In this document: piece after piece, positions 54,014 to 62,657 of the stretch
Position numbering within the stretch: position 1 is the first letter of the stretch
Layout of the letters: the number at the start of each line of letters is the position of its first letter
Assembly: GCF_002095475.1 (NCBI RefSeq)
Contig: NZ_MLFR01000001.1
Span: 558,001 to 622,000 of the forward strand
Origin: Pantoea rwandensis
GTDB taxonomy: Bacteria; Pseudomonadota; Gammaproteobacteria; Enterobacterales; Enterobacteriaceae
DNA length: 64,000 nucleotides
Reading direction: 5' to 3'
The notes under the pieces: generated by a model
Databases searched by the model: none
The model's input: only the letters and a program-made list of their open reading frames with translations
What the model was told of the DNA's origin: nothing
Position numbers and translations under genes: made by a program

Positions 54014-54775
54014 ATGAAACTGAAAAAATTGACCTTAGCAGCAGGCATCTTGATGGCAATGGCAGGCGGCGTGGCACAAGCTGAAGCGCAGCCCGTGAAA
54101 AATATTGTGTTGGTACACGGTGCCTTTGTTGGCGGTGCAGGCTGGCGTCCGGTATATGACCACCTGACGCATGATGGCTATAAGGTGACACTGGTGCAGG
54201 AACCCCTGACCGGCTTCCCTGAAGATGTGACGGCTACACGCCGCATCATCGACCAGCAAAATGGCCCGGTGATTCTGGTTGGCCACAGCTACGGCGGCGC
54301 AATCATCACCGAAGCAGGCAATGACAATAAGGTTGTGGGTCTGGTGTATATCGCGGCTCACGCGCTAGACAATGGTGAAACGGAAGCCATTAACGGCAAA
54401 AAATTCCCCAACAGCGCGCATCCGTTTGCCAAATCGACTGATGGCTACTTAACCATCGCGCCAGAAAATTATCACAGTGATTTCGCGGCAGATTTACCGG
54501 CAGCGCAGGCGGATTTCGAAGCGCATGCTCAAATGCCAACCAACGCCGCCGTGTTTACCGCCAACATTCCTGACCCGGCATGGAAAACCAAGCCTAGCTG
54601 GTACATGGTGGCGAAAGCTGACAAAATCATTAACCCCGATCTGGAGCGGATGTATGCGAAACGCGCGCACAGCCACACCGTGGAAATTGCCGGTGCCAGC
54701 CACTCAGTCTATGAGTCGCATCCTGATGATGTGGCAAAATTGATTGAACAGGCTGCACTGCACGCTCAGCCTTAA
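54014..54775 (+). CDS. Secreted alpha/beta hydrolase (esterase-like)
   Basis: 253 aa with a signal peptide ending near residue 23 (VAQA-EAQ). The oxyanion His is in LVHGAFVGGAGW, the nucleophile Ser92 in GHSYGG, a late acid in KIINPDLE, and the catalytic His in GASHSVYESHP. It belongs to the group containing plant methyl-salicylate/hydroxynitrile-lyase-like and bacterial EstC-type enzymes. The periplasmic location suggests hydrolysis of an aromatic or small ester. It is 24 bp upstream of a two-component gene pair and may be regulated with it. Confidence 0.83.
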   Translation: MKLKKLTLAAGILMAMAGGVAQAEAQPVKNIVLVHGAFVGGAGWRPVYDHLTHDGYKVTLVQEPLTGFPEDVTATRRIIDQQNGPVILVGHSYGGAIITEAGNDNKVVGLVYIAAHALDNGETEAINGKKFPNSAHPFAKSTDGYLTIAPENYHSDFAADLPAAQADFEAHAQMPTNAAVFTANIPDPAWKTKPSWYMVAKADKIINPDLERMYAKRAHSHTVEIAGASHSVYESHPDDVAKLIEQAALHAQP

Positions 54776-54799
54776 CCTCTATCCCGCCTGGAGATGCGC

Positions 54800-55474
54800 A
54801 TGAAAATTTTGGTGATTGAAGACGAAGCCAAAGCGCGGGATTACATGCGCAAAGGATTGACGGAGGCGGGATTTATCGTTGATGTGGCCGCAAACGGGCA
54901 AGACGGTTTGTTCTATGCGCAGGAGCATCATTACGATCTGATTTTACTCGATGTGATGATGCCCGGCATGAGCGGCTGGGAGGTCATGGCGGCGCTGGAT
55001 AAACAGATCCACACGCCTGTGATTTTCCTTACCGCCAAGGGAACATTAGAAGATCGCATTAAGGGGCTGGAACTGGGGGCAGACGATTACCTGGTGAAGC
55101 CCTTCTCGTTTGCTGAACTGTTGGCACGCGTCCGCACCCAACTACGACGCGGCGGCCAGCAGAAATTGCCTGATCTCTTGACCCTTGCCGACTTGCAACT
55201 TGATATCCTGAAACGCCGGGTGGAACGCGCGGGTCAGCGTATCGATCTCACCAATAAAGAGTTCAATCTGTTGCATCTCTTCTTGCTGCATCCTGGCGAA
55301 GTTTTGACGCGCACGGTCATCGCTTCTCGTGTCTGGGATATGAATTTTGACAGCGATACCAACGTGGTGGACGTGGCGGTCAAACGCCTGCGTCAGAAAA
55401 TAGATGGTCCCTTTGATCAACCGCTGATTCACACGGTGCACGGTGTGGGCTATCGCTGCGAAGCTGAAACATGA
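54800..55474 (+). CDS. OmpR/CusR-family response regulator
   Basis: 224 aa from ATG 54800 (CTGGAGATGCGC upstream). The receiver domain has the phospho-acceptor Asp51 in ILLDVMMPGMSGW and Lys in LVKPFSF; the winged helix DNA-binding domain ends NVVDVAVKRLRQKIDGP. It is closest to CusR/CopR/PcoR regulators of metal response, but copper genes are not adjacent. It overlaps the kinase gene by 4 bp. Confidence 0.9.
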   Translation: MKILVIEDEAKARDYMRKGLTEAGFIVDVAANGQDGLFYAQEHHYDLILLDVMMPGMSGWEVMAALDKQIHTPVIFLTAKGTLEDRIKGLELGADDYLVKPFSFAELLARVRTQLRRGGQQKLPDLLTLADLQLDILKRRVERAGQRIDLTNKEFNLLHLFLLHPGEVLTRTVIASRVWDMNFDSDTNVVDVAVKRLRQKIDGPFDQPLIHTVHGVGYRCEAET

Positions 55475-56865
55475 AAAAGCGTTCGCTGGCCAGCCGTTTG
55501 TCCTTACTGCTTAGCACTACGGTGATTGCGATCTTTGCCCTGAGCGGCTTTGCGCTTTATCAGTCTTTGGCAAAGCAGATCGGCATACGCGATGACGCGG
55601 CGCTGCTGACACGCATCGACCAGATACGTACGCTGCTACGCGATGAAGACGCCATTACGCTAATCCAGCAAAAACCGCGCTTGTTTGCCAATATGCTAGG
55701 GAATACCGAGTCATTATTAGTGTTGCGTTTTCCCGGCCAACCACCGCTGATTGTGGTTAATCCCGGATCGCGTCCGGTGCCCGACATCAAGCCCGTACCT
55801 GCCGATCAATCCCTGACCCTGGCGTCTGTGCATCACCAGCAGGCACAGGACGGCACGCCTTTTATCTCCGCAGCGGCATTAACCCCGACACGCGATGGTA
55901 ATGGGCAAATTGAGATCATTACTGGCCGCTTAATGAGTGATCGCACACAGACACTCAACAGCTATCGCGATCAAATCATCCTTTCAACCGCGCTGGCAGC
56001 CTTGCTGGTGGCGGCATTAAGTATCTGGCTGGTCAGGCGTGGTCTGTCGCCTTTGCGCCGGCTGGCTGCGGAAACAGACGCCATCGATGTGCGACGTCTG
56101 TCACACCGCATTCAATTCAGCGACGCCCCCACCGAACTTGAACCGCTGGTCGCTGCTTTCAATCAAATGTTGAGCCGCCTGGAAGGGGGATATCAACAGC
56201 TCAGCCAAGTTTCGGCCGATATGGCGCATGACCTGCGCACGCCGATTAGCACCCTGATCGGGCAAACTGAAGTGGCGCTTAGCCAACCCCGCAGCGTAAG
56301 TGACTATCAGACGCTACTTGGCTCTAATTATGAGGAACTGGAACGGCTGGCGAAGATGATCGATAACATGCTGTTCCTCGCCAAAGCGGAAGACGCGAGC
56401 CAGGCGATGGATTGGCAACCTATCGATTTGGCGCAGCTAGGTGAGAAGTTGCAGGATTACTTTGATGGCATGGCCGAAGAGCATGCGATGCGGTTGGAGA
56501 TGCGCATGCAGGGAGAACTTCACGCCGATCCCCAACTGCTGCAGCGCGCCTTAGCCAATCTGATGGCGAATGCCTTGCGCTACGGCGATCGTGATTCCAC
56601 CATCCGCGTGCTGAGTGCAGTGCACCATGATGGCATCGAACTGGTGGTAGAGAATCATGGCCCGGCGCTCAGTGCAGAACAGCAGGCTCGCATCTTTGAC
56701 CGCTTCTGGCGCGCCGATGCGTCACGGCATCAAGGCAGCAGCGGACTGGGATTATCGATTGTGCGAAGTATTATGCGCTTGCATCGCGGCAGTTGCGCGG
56801 TAACTAGTGAGAATGGCGTGAATCGGTTTAGCTTGCTGTTTCTGCTGCTGGCGGATACACAGTAA
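55471..56865 (+). CDS. Sensor histidine kinase (heavy-metal-type)
   Basis: 464 aa. Membrane helices at about 8-30 and 168-188 flank a periplasmic sensor of about 135 residues; HAMP domain about 190-242 (GLSPLRRLAAETDAID); His253 in SADMAHDLRTPIS; ATPase boxes LANLMANALRYG and SSGLGLSIVRSIM. The layout matches CusS/CopS-type kinases, yet the sensor lacks clear metal-binding His clusters. It pairs with the response regulator encoded just before it. Confidence 0.9.
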   Translation: MKKRSLASRLSLLLSTTVIAIFALSGFALYQSLAKQIGIRDDAALLTRIDQIRTLLRDEDAITLIQQKPRLFANMLGNTESLLVLRFPGQPPLIVVNPGSRPVPDIKPVPADQSLTLASVHHQQAQDGTPFISAAALTPTRDGNGQIEIITGRLMSDRTQTLNSYRDQIILSTALAALLVAALSIWLVRRGLSPLRRLAAETDAIDVRRLSHRIQFSDAPTELEPLVAAFNQMLSRLEGGYQQLSQVSADMAHDLRTPISTLIGQTEVALSQPRSVSDYQTLLGSNYEELERLAKMIDNMLFLAKAEDASQAMDWQPIDLAQLGEKLQDYFDGMAEEHAMRLEMRMQGELHADPQLLQRALANLMANALRYGDRDSTIRVLSAVHHDGIELVVENHGPALSAEQQARIFDRFWRADASRHQGSSGLGLSIVRSIMRLHRGSCAVTSENGVNRFSLLFLLLADTQ

Positions 56866-56929
56866 ACTGCACCGCTACGGCAGGCCCAGCCAGCTATCCC
56901 TGTCACTGCGAGTCACATAAACCTGAGCG

Positions 56930-57001
56930 GCGTGATTTATCACGCTGACCAGCAGCGGCATGACAGCTGGCAGATGCGCATTAAATTGCACCGCTAAGGT
57001 T
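56930..57001. repeat. Palindromic repeat, family B, copy 4
   Basis: AGCGGCGTGATTTATCACGC (about 56930-56947) and GCGCATTAAATTGCACCGCT (about 56977-56996) are the same inverted word pair as in copy 3 but in the opposite order. It sits between the convergent kinase and nitroreductase genes and could stop both transcripts. Confidence 0.55.
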
Positions 57002-57012
57002 TAATGCATTGA

Positions 57013-57666
57013 TCAAATAAACGTGAAAATCTCTTCACGTGGCAAACGTGATTTAGGCAGCGCCGCGTTGAAATCTTCATCACTGCGATAACCCAGAGAC
57101 ACCAGTACTACGCTGGTAAAGCCTTTTTCACGCAGACCTAATGCCTGATCCAGCGCTCGCTGATCAAAACCTTCCATTGGTGTCGCATCAATGCCCAACA
57201 TCGCGGCGCCTAACAGTAAGCTGCCGAGTGCCAGATAGACCTGTTTCTCCATCCACTGCGGCACATCACGCTGTTCATAGCGATGCATATCAACATAGCC
57301 ACGACGGCTTTTATCCTGTCCAGCCTTACCTTCCGGTTTGGCAAAGCGCCCATCTTGCTCTTCCTGCGCCAGCACATTTTGCAGATGCGCGTCATCCAGA
57401 TCGGTACGCATACACAGCGCGATGACGTGGGAGGCATTGAGCACTTTGGGGCCATTGTAAACAAACGCGCCAGTCGTGGATTGCGCCATCAGCTCACGCC
57501 CTTCCGGCGTTGAGGCCACCACGAAATGCCACGGCTGCGAGTTAACGGAAGACGGGCTGTTACGCAGCACGTTCAGTAACGTTTCGATCTCTTCCTGCGG
57601 CAAGATCTTACCACCAGCAAACGCTTTCACAGTGTGGCGACGCGCCACTGCATCATTAAGTGTCAT
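57013..57666 (-). CDS. nfsB: Oxygen-insensitive NAD(P)H nitroreductase / dihydropteridine reductase NfsB
   Basis: 217 aa, the same length as E. coli NfsB. LLNVLRNSPSSVNSQPWHFVVASTPEGR, VYNGPKVLNASHVIALCMRTDLDD, DGRFAKPEGKAG, DMHRYEQRDVPQWMEKQVYLALG and FNAALPKSRLPREEIFTF correspond along the whole chain. It reduces nitroaromatics, quinones and flavin with FMN as cofactor in the cytoplasm. A CTCAGGAGAACTT-like site precedes the start. Confidence 0.9.
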   Translation of the reverse strand: MTLNDAVARRHTVKAFAGGKILPQEEIETLLNVLRNSPSSVNSQPWHFVVASTPEGRELMAQSTTGAFVYNGPKVLNASHVIALCMRTDLDDAHLQNVLAQEEQDGRFAKPEGKAGQDKSRRGYVDMHRYEQRDVPQWMEKQVYLALGSLLLGAAMLGIDATPMEGFDQRALDQALGLREKGFTSVVLVSLGYRSDEDFNAALPKSRLPREEIFTFI

Positions 57667-57700
57667 GAAGTTCTCCTGAGTTAAAATGTGGGGTCACCTT

Positions 57701-57843
57701 TAATGGCGTAATGCCGCTCACTTAAGCCAATGAGTGGGTATTTAACCCGGCACGCCTGAAGGCACACCCGACGAAAACCGCACCGAACAATGTAGGGTCG
57801 CCATTCATGGCGACCGAAACAAAATTAAGTGACAGGCAGTACA
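57701..57843. repeat. Dispersed structured repeat, family A, copy 3
   Basis: It contains TAATGCCGCTCACTTAAGCC, the degenerate hairpin 1 (GGCACGCCTGAAGGCACACC), GACGAAAACCGCACCGAAC, hairpin 2 GGTCGCCATTCATGGCGACC (57796-57815), and one right-end unit (TTAAGTGACAGGCAGTACAC). The two ends are inverted relative to each other. It fills most of the 267-bp gap between nfsB and the quinone reductase gene. Confidence 0.75.
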
Positions 57844-57933
57844 CCCTTAATGGTGACCAATAATACTGTCATGCTTTAATACGCAGCCTACAACGAGCCG
57901 ATTACCTATAGTAAATTATTATGTTTCAACAGG

Positions 57934-58935
57934 TTAAAATCCACTGAGCACGATTTTTCCGCGTGCACGTCCGCTTTCAATCAAGGCGTGCGCTTTACGC
58001 AAATTGGCCGCGTTAATTATGCCAAGATGCTCGCCAGCAGTGGTTTGTAGGGTTTGGTCATCAATCAACTGGCTGACCTGTTGCAAAATCTGATGTTGGC
58101 GCTGCATGTCTGCCGTCTGAAACAGCGAACGGGTGAACATCAGCTCCCAGTGCAGTGAGATGGCTTTGCGCTTCAGCGGCACGACATCCAGAGATTCAGG
58201 GTCGTCGATCAGTGCCAGCTTGCCTTGTGGGGCCAGCACATCCACCAACTGCGCATAATAGCTGTCGGTGTGGGTCAACGAGGCGACATAACGCACCTGC
58301 GGATGACCAATCGCAGCCAACTGTTCGCCCAACGGCTGGTGGTGATTCACTACATGATGCGCCCCCAGCGTACGAACCCAATCCGCCGTTTCCGGTCGCG
58401 ATGCGGTGCCGATCACGGTTAGGCCAGTTAGCTTGCGCGCCAGTTGCGTCAGGATTGAACCCACTCCGCCACCCGCGCCAATAATCAGCAGCGCGGCGTT
58501 GTCTTCTGGCTGCACTTCCAGGCGGTCAAACAGCAGTTCCCACGCCGTGAGTGACGTCAAAGGTAAAGCAGCAGCATCCGCATCATTTAAGGTGCGAGGC
58601 TTGTGACCCGCGATACGTTCATCCACCAGCCCATACTCCGCATAGCTGCCGGCTCGAGTGATATCACCTGCGTAAAAGACGTTATCGCCAGGTTGGAACA
58701 GTGTCACTTGATCGCCAACTGCTTCGACGACACCGACCGCATCCCAACCCAAAATACGCGGTTTGTCCGTGGGCGCGCCGTTGCGCACTTTGGTATCCAC
58801 CGGATTCACCGCAATCGCGTTAATTTTCACCAGCAGGTCGCGTGCTCCAGGCTGCGGTTTGGCGACATCAAATTCGTACAGGGCATTTTCATCTGAAATC
58901 GGTAAGCCGTTTTGGCTATAAACAATCGCTTTCAT
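57934..58935 (-). CDS. Zinc-type alcohol dehydrogenase-like quinone oxidoreductase
   Basis: 333 aa from ATG 58935 behind TTGAGGAACTACGGG. MDR family: VNPVDTKVRNGAPTDKPRILGWDAVGVVEAVG for the GroES-like domain, NADPH motif IIGAGGGVGSILTQLARKL. The structural-zinc Cys cluster is missing, as in quinone reductases (QOR) of the zinc-binding-dehydrogenase subgroup (YogA/AdhP-like). It diverges from a LysR gene that probably controls it. Confidence 0.87.
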   Translation of the reverse strand: MKAIVYSQNGLPISDENALYEFDVAKPQPGARDLLVKINAIAVNPVDTKVRNGAPTDKPRILGWDAVGVVEAVGDQVTLFQPGDNVFYAGDITRAGSYAEYGLVDERIAGHKPRTLNDADAAALPLTSLTAWELLFDRLEVQPEDNAALLIIGAGGGVGSILTQLARKLTGLTVIGTASRPETADWVRTLGAHHVVNHHQPLGEQLAAIGHPQVRYVASLTHTDSYYAQLVDVLAPQGKLALIDDPESLDVVPLKRKAISLHWELMFTRSLFQTADMQRQHQILQQVSQLIDDQTLQTTAGEHLGIINAANLRKAHALIESGRARGKIVLSGF

Positions 58936-59066
58936 CCCGTAGTTCCTCAATTCATCAGTATGTTAGATAAGTTCCAGGCAGCATAACCTGACGTTTTCCA
59001 TTGAAAAATGCCCGTAGCAGAGCAACACTTTCACTCTCAGAGTGAAAATCAACGATAAGTGATGCC

Positions 59067-59975
59067 ATGATTCGACTGGAAGATGTCACCCTCTTCGTCC
59101 GCTCCGCCGCGTTGGGCAGCTTTTCCCGTGCGGCTCGCGAAGTGAACTTACTACCGGGTCAGGTGAGCGCCGCGATTCAGCGACTTGAGCGCGAATTGGA
59201 TCGTCGTCTGTTTGCACGTTCCACGCGTAGCCTGCGCTTGACTGCAGAGGGTGAAAAATACTTGCCCTACGCACAAGAGATGCTGACGCTGATGCAGGCT
59301 GGTGCCGATAGCTTGCAGAGTCACGAAGATGTGTTGAGCGGCGAACTTAAAATCGCGCTGCCTTCTGATATTGGTCGCAATATTCTGCTACCGCTGATCA
59401 CCGATTTTTGCCGTGAACATCCTGCTCTTTCGGTGCGTTTATCGTTGTCCGATCAAATCAGTGATGTGTTTCGTGACCCGGTGGATATCGCGATTCGTTA
59501 TGGCAAGTTGGAAGACAGCAGCTATGTCGCGCTGCCGCTGGCCGAAGATAACCGACGTGTGATGGTCGCCTCACCTGCCTATCTCGATCAACATGGCCGA
59601 CCGGAAAAACTGGAGGATTTGGCACAGCATCACTGCCTGCCCTTCGTGATGGGCGGCCACGTTTATGATAAATGGACCTTTCCACAAGAAGGCATGCGAC
59701 GACAGATTACCGTGAAAAGCCGATTGCTATGTGACGATGCTGAAGTTGCTCGCCGCTGGGCGATTGCTGGAATGGGTATCGCCTACAAATCTTGGATAGA
59801 TGTGTGTGAAGATATCCAGCAAGGCCGACTTGAAATCGTGTTGCCGCAGTTGCCCGGCGAAAGCACCCCTTTGCACCTCATCTGCCCGCATCGCAAACAG
59901 TTTTCTCCGGCGATTCGCGCATTGCATGGCATTTTGAGAACCCATTTACGCGCTATTACCGCGCAACTGCGATAG
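59067..59975 (+). CDS. LysR-family regulator of the quinone reductase gene
   Basis: 302 aa. LEDVTLFVRSAALGSFSRAAREVNLLPGQVSAAIQRLERELDRRLFARSTR is a CrgA-type helix-turn-helix (two helices). The effector domain shows ADSLQSHEDVLSGELKIALPSDIGRNILLPL, the usual CrgA/AaeR pattern, with DLAQHHCLPF later on. CrgA-type LysR genes are often divergent from the oxidoreductase they regulate, as here. Confidence 0.88.
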   Translation: MIRLEDVTLFVRSAALGSFSRAAREVNLLPGQVSAAIQRLERELDRRLFARSTRSLRLTAEGEKYLPYAQEMLTLMQAGADSLQSHEDVLSGELKIALPSDIGRNILLPLITDFCREHPALSVRLSLSDQISDVFRDPVDIAIRYGKLEDSSYVALPLAEDNRRVMVASPAYLDQHGRPEKLEDLAQHHCLPFVMGGHVYDKWTFPQEGMRRQITVKSRLLCDDAEVARRWAIAGMGIAYKSWIDVCEDIQQGRLEIVLPQLPGESTPLHLICPHRKQFSPAIRALHGILRTHLRAITAQLR

Positions 59976-60071
59976 ATGAAAATGCGCAAAGCTTATGCGA
60001 ACTTGCAGTTTTGATTGCCTCTGAGCGGGCTTTATCATTTTTAAAAATGGTAAAACCTTCAGGGACTTCAC

Positions 60072-61022
60072 ATGCGCAACACCACCAAGACGATTATCGC
60101 TTCACTGCTGTTCTCCACGCTGCTTTCCAGTGCTCACGCTGAAGAGACGTTACGCATCGGCTATCAAAAATCCTCCACGCTGTTAACGCTGATTAAGCAG
60201 CGTGGTGATCTGGATAAAGCCTTAGGCGAACGCGGCATTAAAGTGAGCTGGCATGAATTCACCAGCGGCTTACCGCTGCTGGAAGCGCTTAATTTGAACA
60301 ACGTGGATCTCTCTGCCGATGTCGCGGATACCGTGCCCGTGTTCGCGCAAGCGGCAGGTGCAGATCTCACTTATTATGCGCGCGAGACACCCTCACCTGA
60401 GGCACAAGCCATTTTGGTGCCCGCCAATTCCAGCATCCAATCACTGCAGGATTTGAAAGGGAAAAAGATTGCCGTAACCAAAGCGGCAGGCAGCCATTAT
60501 CTGTTGATTGCTGCCTTACAGAAAGCTGGGCTGAAATTCAGTGATATCACGCCCGCATGGCTAACACCTGCCGATGGTCGTGCCGCGTTGGAACACGGCA
60601 GCGTTGATGCCTGGGTGACATGGGAACCCTTTGTCACCAGCTCTAAAGTGGAACAGCACACCCGCGTGTTGGTGAGCGGAAAAGGTCTTGCCAGCTATCA
60701 GCGCTACTATCTGGTTTCAACGCCTTACGCCAAACAGCATCCTGAAGTGCTGGGCATTGTGTATAAGACGCTCGACCAAGAAGCACAATGGTTGAAAGCC
60801 CACCCCACAGATGCGGCAAAAATTCTCTCGCCACTTTGGGGTAATTTGCCGTTATCGACGGTGGAACAGGCCAATCAGCAACGCAGCTATCAAATCGAAC
60901 CAGTTAACAAGAGCGATTTGACGGAGCAACAGAAAATTGCCGACGCGTTCTATCAGGCCAAACTTCTGCCCAAGGCGATTAACGCGCAGGAGGTGGGGAC
61001 TTGGCAGCCAGAGACTAAGTAA
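60072..61022 (+). CDS. SsuA-like alkanesulfonate binding protein, without its transporter
   Basis: 316 aa. The signal peptide ends near residue 23 (SSAHA-EET). LRIGYQKSSTLLTLIKQRGDLDKAL, ISWHEF-like KVSWHEFTSGLPLLEALN, VFAQAAGADLTYY, KKIAVTKAAGSHYLLIAALQKAGLKFSDI and LTPADGRAALEHGSVDAWVTWEP match SsuA almost throughout. SsuA delivers aliphatic sulfonates to SsuBC. No permease, ATPase or monooxygenase gene is nearby, so it may feed a distant SsuBC or bind a related compound. Confidence 0.85.
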   Translation: MRNTTKTIIASLLFSTLLSSAHAEETLRIGYQKSSTLLTLIKQRGDLDKALGERGIKVSWHEFTSGLPLLEALNLNNVDLSADVADTVPVFAQAAGADLTYYARETPSPEAQAILVPANSSIQSLQDLKGKKIAVTKAAGSHYLLIAALQKAGLKFSDITPAWLTPADGRAALEHGSVDAWVTWEPFVTSSKVEQHTRVLVSGKGLASYQRYYLVSTPYAKQHPEVLGIVYKTLDQEAQWLKAHPTDAAKILSPLWGNLPLSTVEQANQQRSYQIEPVNKSDLTEQQKIADAFYQAKLLPKAINAQEVGTWQPETK

Positions 61023-61025
61023 CCC

Positions 61026-61052
61026 TGAAGCTATGTGTCAAACTGCCGATAG
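61026..61052 (+). promoter_or_regulatory. Sigma-28 (FliA)-like promoter before the yjfB-type gene
   Basis: GCCGATAG at 61045-61052 matches the FliA -10 box GCCGATAA at 7 of 8 positions. TGAAGCTA at 61026-61033 matches TAAAGTTT at 5 of 8 with the usual 11-bp spacing. A class 3 flagellar promoter would suit the putative motility protein encoded downstream. Confidence 0.55.
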
Positions 61053-61109
61053 TCATTTCAGGCTTCTAAAGCCGTTTGCAGCTTTAATCGTTATTTAAAG
61101 GAGAGCGAA

Positions 61110-61298
61110 ATGGATGTATCACAGATTACTTCACTGGCCATCGGTCTTGATAACATGGATCTAAGCAGTAAAGTGAGCACCTTTGTACTGAAGAAGACTC
61201 TGGATAATCAGCAATCTATGGCTGCTGGGATTCTTGACTCCATCCCTCAGCTGCCGGCTAACCCGGCGGTGGGGCGTAATATCAACACCACGGCTTAA
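61110..61298 (+). CDS. YjfB-like putative motility protein
   Basis: 62 aa. The sequence has two predicted helices (DMSSKVSTFVLKKTLDNQQSMA-like segment) joined to a Pro-rich tail PQLPANPAVGRNINTTA, the pattern of the YjfB family (PF14070). The family has been linked to flagellar regulons in Bacillus and proteobacteria, but its action is unknown. AAGGAGAGCGAA precedes the start, and a FliA-like promoter lies 60 bp upstream. A strong terminator follows, so it is a single-gene unit. Confidence 0.75.
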   Translation: MDVSQITSLAIGLDNMDLSSKVSTFVLKKTLDNQQSMAAGILDSIPQLPANPAVGRNINTTA

Positions 61299-61324
61299 AG
61301 ATTTTTTGAGTGAATAATAGATAA

Positions 61325-61356
61325 CAAAAAACCCCGCACTCGGCGGGGTTTTTTTA
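61325..61356 (+). terminator. Strong intrinsic terminator after the yjfB-type gene
   Basis: ACCCCGC and GCGGGGT form a perfect stem with an ACTCG-type loop, followed by TTTTTTT and preceded by a run of A, so it can act in both directions. It separates the small gene from cspA on the other strand. Confidence 0.92.
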
Positions 61357-61429
61357 TTATCTGTAGCGCTTAACTGCTCAGGCTATTGCCTTCATCGCTG
61401 TAGTAAGCGGCTATGATAATCAGCGCGAC

Positions 61430-61642
61430 TTACAGAGGGGTAACGTTACCCGCTGCTGGGCCTTTAGCACCGTTTTCAATGGTGAAGGAAACTTGCTGAC
61501 CTTCATCAAGAGTTTTGTAGTTGTCGCTCTGGATTGCAGAGAAGTGTACGAATACATCTTTGCTGCCATCGTTAGGAGTGATAAAACCGAAACCTTTATC
61601 AGAGTTGAACCATTTTACTAAACCAGTCATTTTGTTAGACAT
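61430..61642 (-). CDS. cspA: CspA-family cold shock protein
   Basis: 70 aa, a single OB-fold nucleic-acid chaperone. RNP1 KGFGFITP (residues 16-23) and RNP2 VFVHFSAI (about 30-37) are intact, with the usual aromatic residues. It matches E. coli CspA/CspB/CspG at most positions, and the end reads [26 protein letters not shown] precedes the start. Which cspA paralogue it is cannot be settled by eye. Confidence 0.93.
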   Translation of the reverse strand: MSNKMTGLVKWFNSDKGFGFITPNDGSKDVFVHFSAIQSDNYKTLDEGQQVSFTIENGAKGPAAGNVTPL

Positions 61643-61849
61643 AGATATTTCCTTAATTGATGAGCCACTTAAAGCGGCGATGGTGGCCTGTAATTAGAGA
61701 GTGACTTATTTGGCACTTAGGAGGAGGCTCATGAAGAAGGGTATCTAAGATAACACTTGAACTGAGGACTGCTTTACTAAAACTGCTTTCATAAGGTCTG
61801 TTTTCCAAACCAAGGCCGCCATTAAGACATAGACAGATTGGTTTGACAA
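61643..61849 (-). promoter_or_regulatory. Promoter and long 5' leader of the cspA-type gene
   Basis: On the minus strand TTGTCA (61849-61844) and CTTAAT (61826-61821) are spaced by 17 bp. A start near 61814 would give a leader of about 170 nt. CspA messages have a leader of about 160 nt that refolds with temperature, so a cold-sensing leader is plausible. I did not recognise the canonical cold box. Confidence 0.45.
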
Positions 61850-62050
61850 CCCCTTATTAATTTTATTTTCACCACTTATACTCCTGGAGGGCTGTTTGAC
61901 GACTAATTTCTTGAAAGCAGCAGTGAAACTAGCAAGAGGTGCGGTGTTAAAGAACCAAGTAACATAGGGCTGAGCACCCACCAACAGGATAAACAACGCC
62001 GTGAATTTTACACTTACGCTAACAGTTTAAACGTTATGAAGGAGTGAATT
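61850..62050. other. Gap between cspA promoter and GNAT gene
   Basis: 200 bp of AT-rich sequence. An 83-codon minus-strand reading frame crosses the cspA promoter from here but has no ribosome site. I see no other feature. Confidence 0.4.
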
Positions 62051-62515
62051 GTGAAAGTGAGACGATTTCAATCAGGTGATGAAGCGGCCCTGCTCCGGGT
62101 GTTCTTAACATCTATACGCAACATTTCCGCATGCGATTACACGCGAGAACAAATTGAGGCTTGGGCACCAGAGGATATGGATAAAGAGAACTGGTCCTTG
62201 CGCATGAGGGCGCTGAAGCCTTTTATCGTTGAGGTGAATAACGCGATAGTCGGTTACGCAGATGTTCAAACCAATGGATACATCGACCACTTCTACGTTT
62301 CCGGTCATTATCCGCGTAAAGGTGTCGGCACATTGCTAATGCGCTGCATTCATGAAGAAGCCACAAGGCTAGAATTAACCGAACTGACATCCCATGTAAG
62401 TAAGACAGCTGAACCTTTATTTGTGCGGCACGGTTTTCATGTTGTCGAGCGCGGTTTTCCTGTTATTCGCGGAGTTATTTTGGAAAATGCATTGATGCGT
62501 AAATCTCTGCCTTGA
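62051..62515 (+). CDS. GNAT-family N-acetyltransferase
   Basis: 154 aa, GTG start 6 bp after AAGGAGTGAATT. It has the acetyl-CoA loop GHYPRKGVGTLLMRCIHEEATR (the R/Q-x-x-G-x-G/A pattern is RKGVGT) preceded by IVGYADVQTNGYIDHFYV, and a C-terminal SKTAEPLFVRHGFHVVER. This is the short PhnO/YafP-like GNAT type; YafP relatives are linked to DNA-damage or metabolite acetylation. The substrate is unknown. It is followed by a 142-bp gap. Confidence 0.82.
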   Translation: MKVRRFQSGDEAALLRVFLTSIRNISACDYTREQIEAWAPEDMDKENWSLRMRALKPFIVEVNNAIVGYADVQTNGYIDHFYVSGHYPRKGVGTLLMRCIHEEATRLELTELTSHVSKTAEPLFVRHGFHVVERGFPVIRGVILENALMRKSLP

Positions 62516-62657
62516 AATCCGCTTGAATTATCACACTGCCATTTTGGATTTTATAGAGCTACATAAATTTTTCTTATGAGAAATTAATCAGTCCGTTAGA
62601 TAGAAGGATGCTGATAATATTCACATCTGCGGGTAACTGTTTCCAATAGAGGTTGGA

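Noticed and set aside
61745..61996. An 83-codon minus-strand frame ahead of cspA
   Set aside because: It spans the likely cspA promoter and leader and has no convincing ribosome site.
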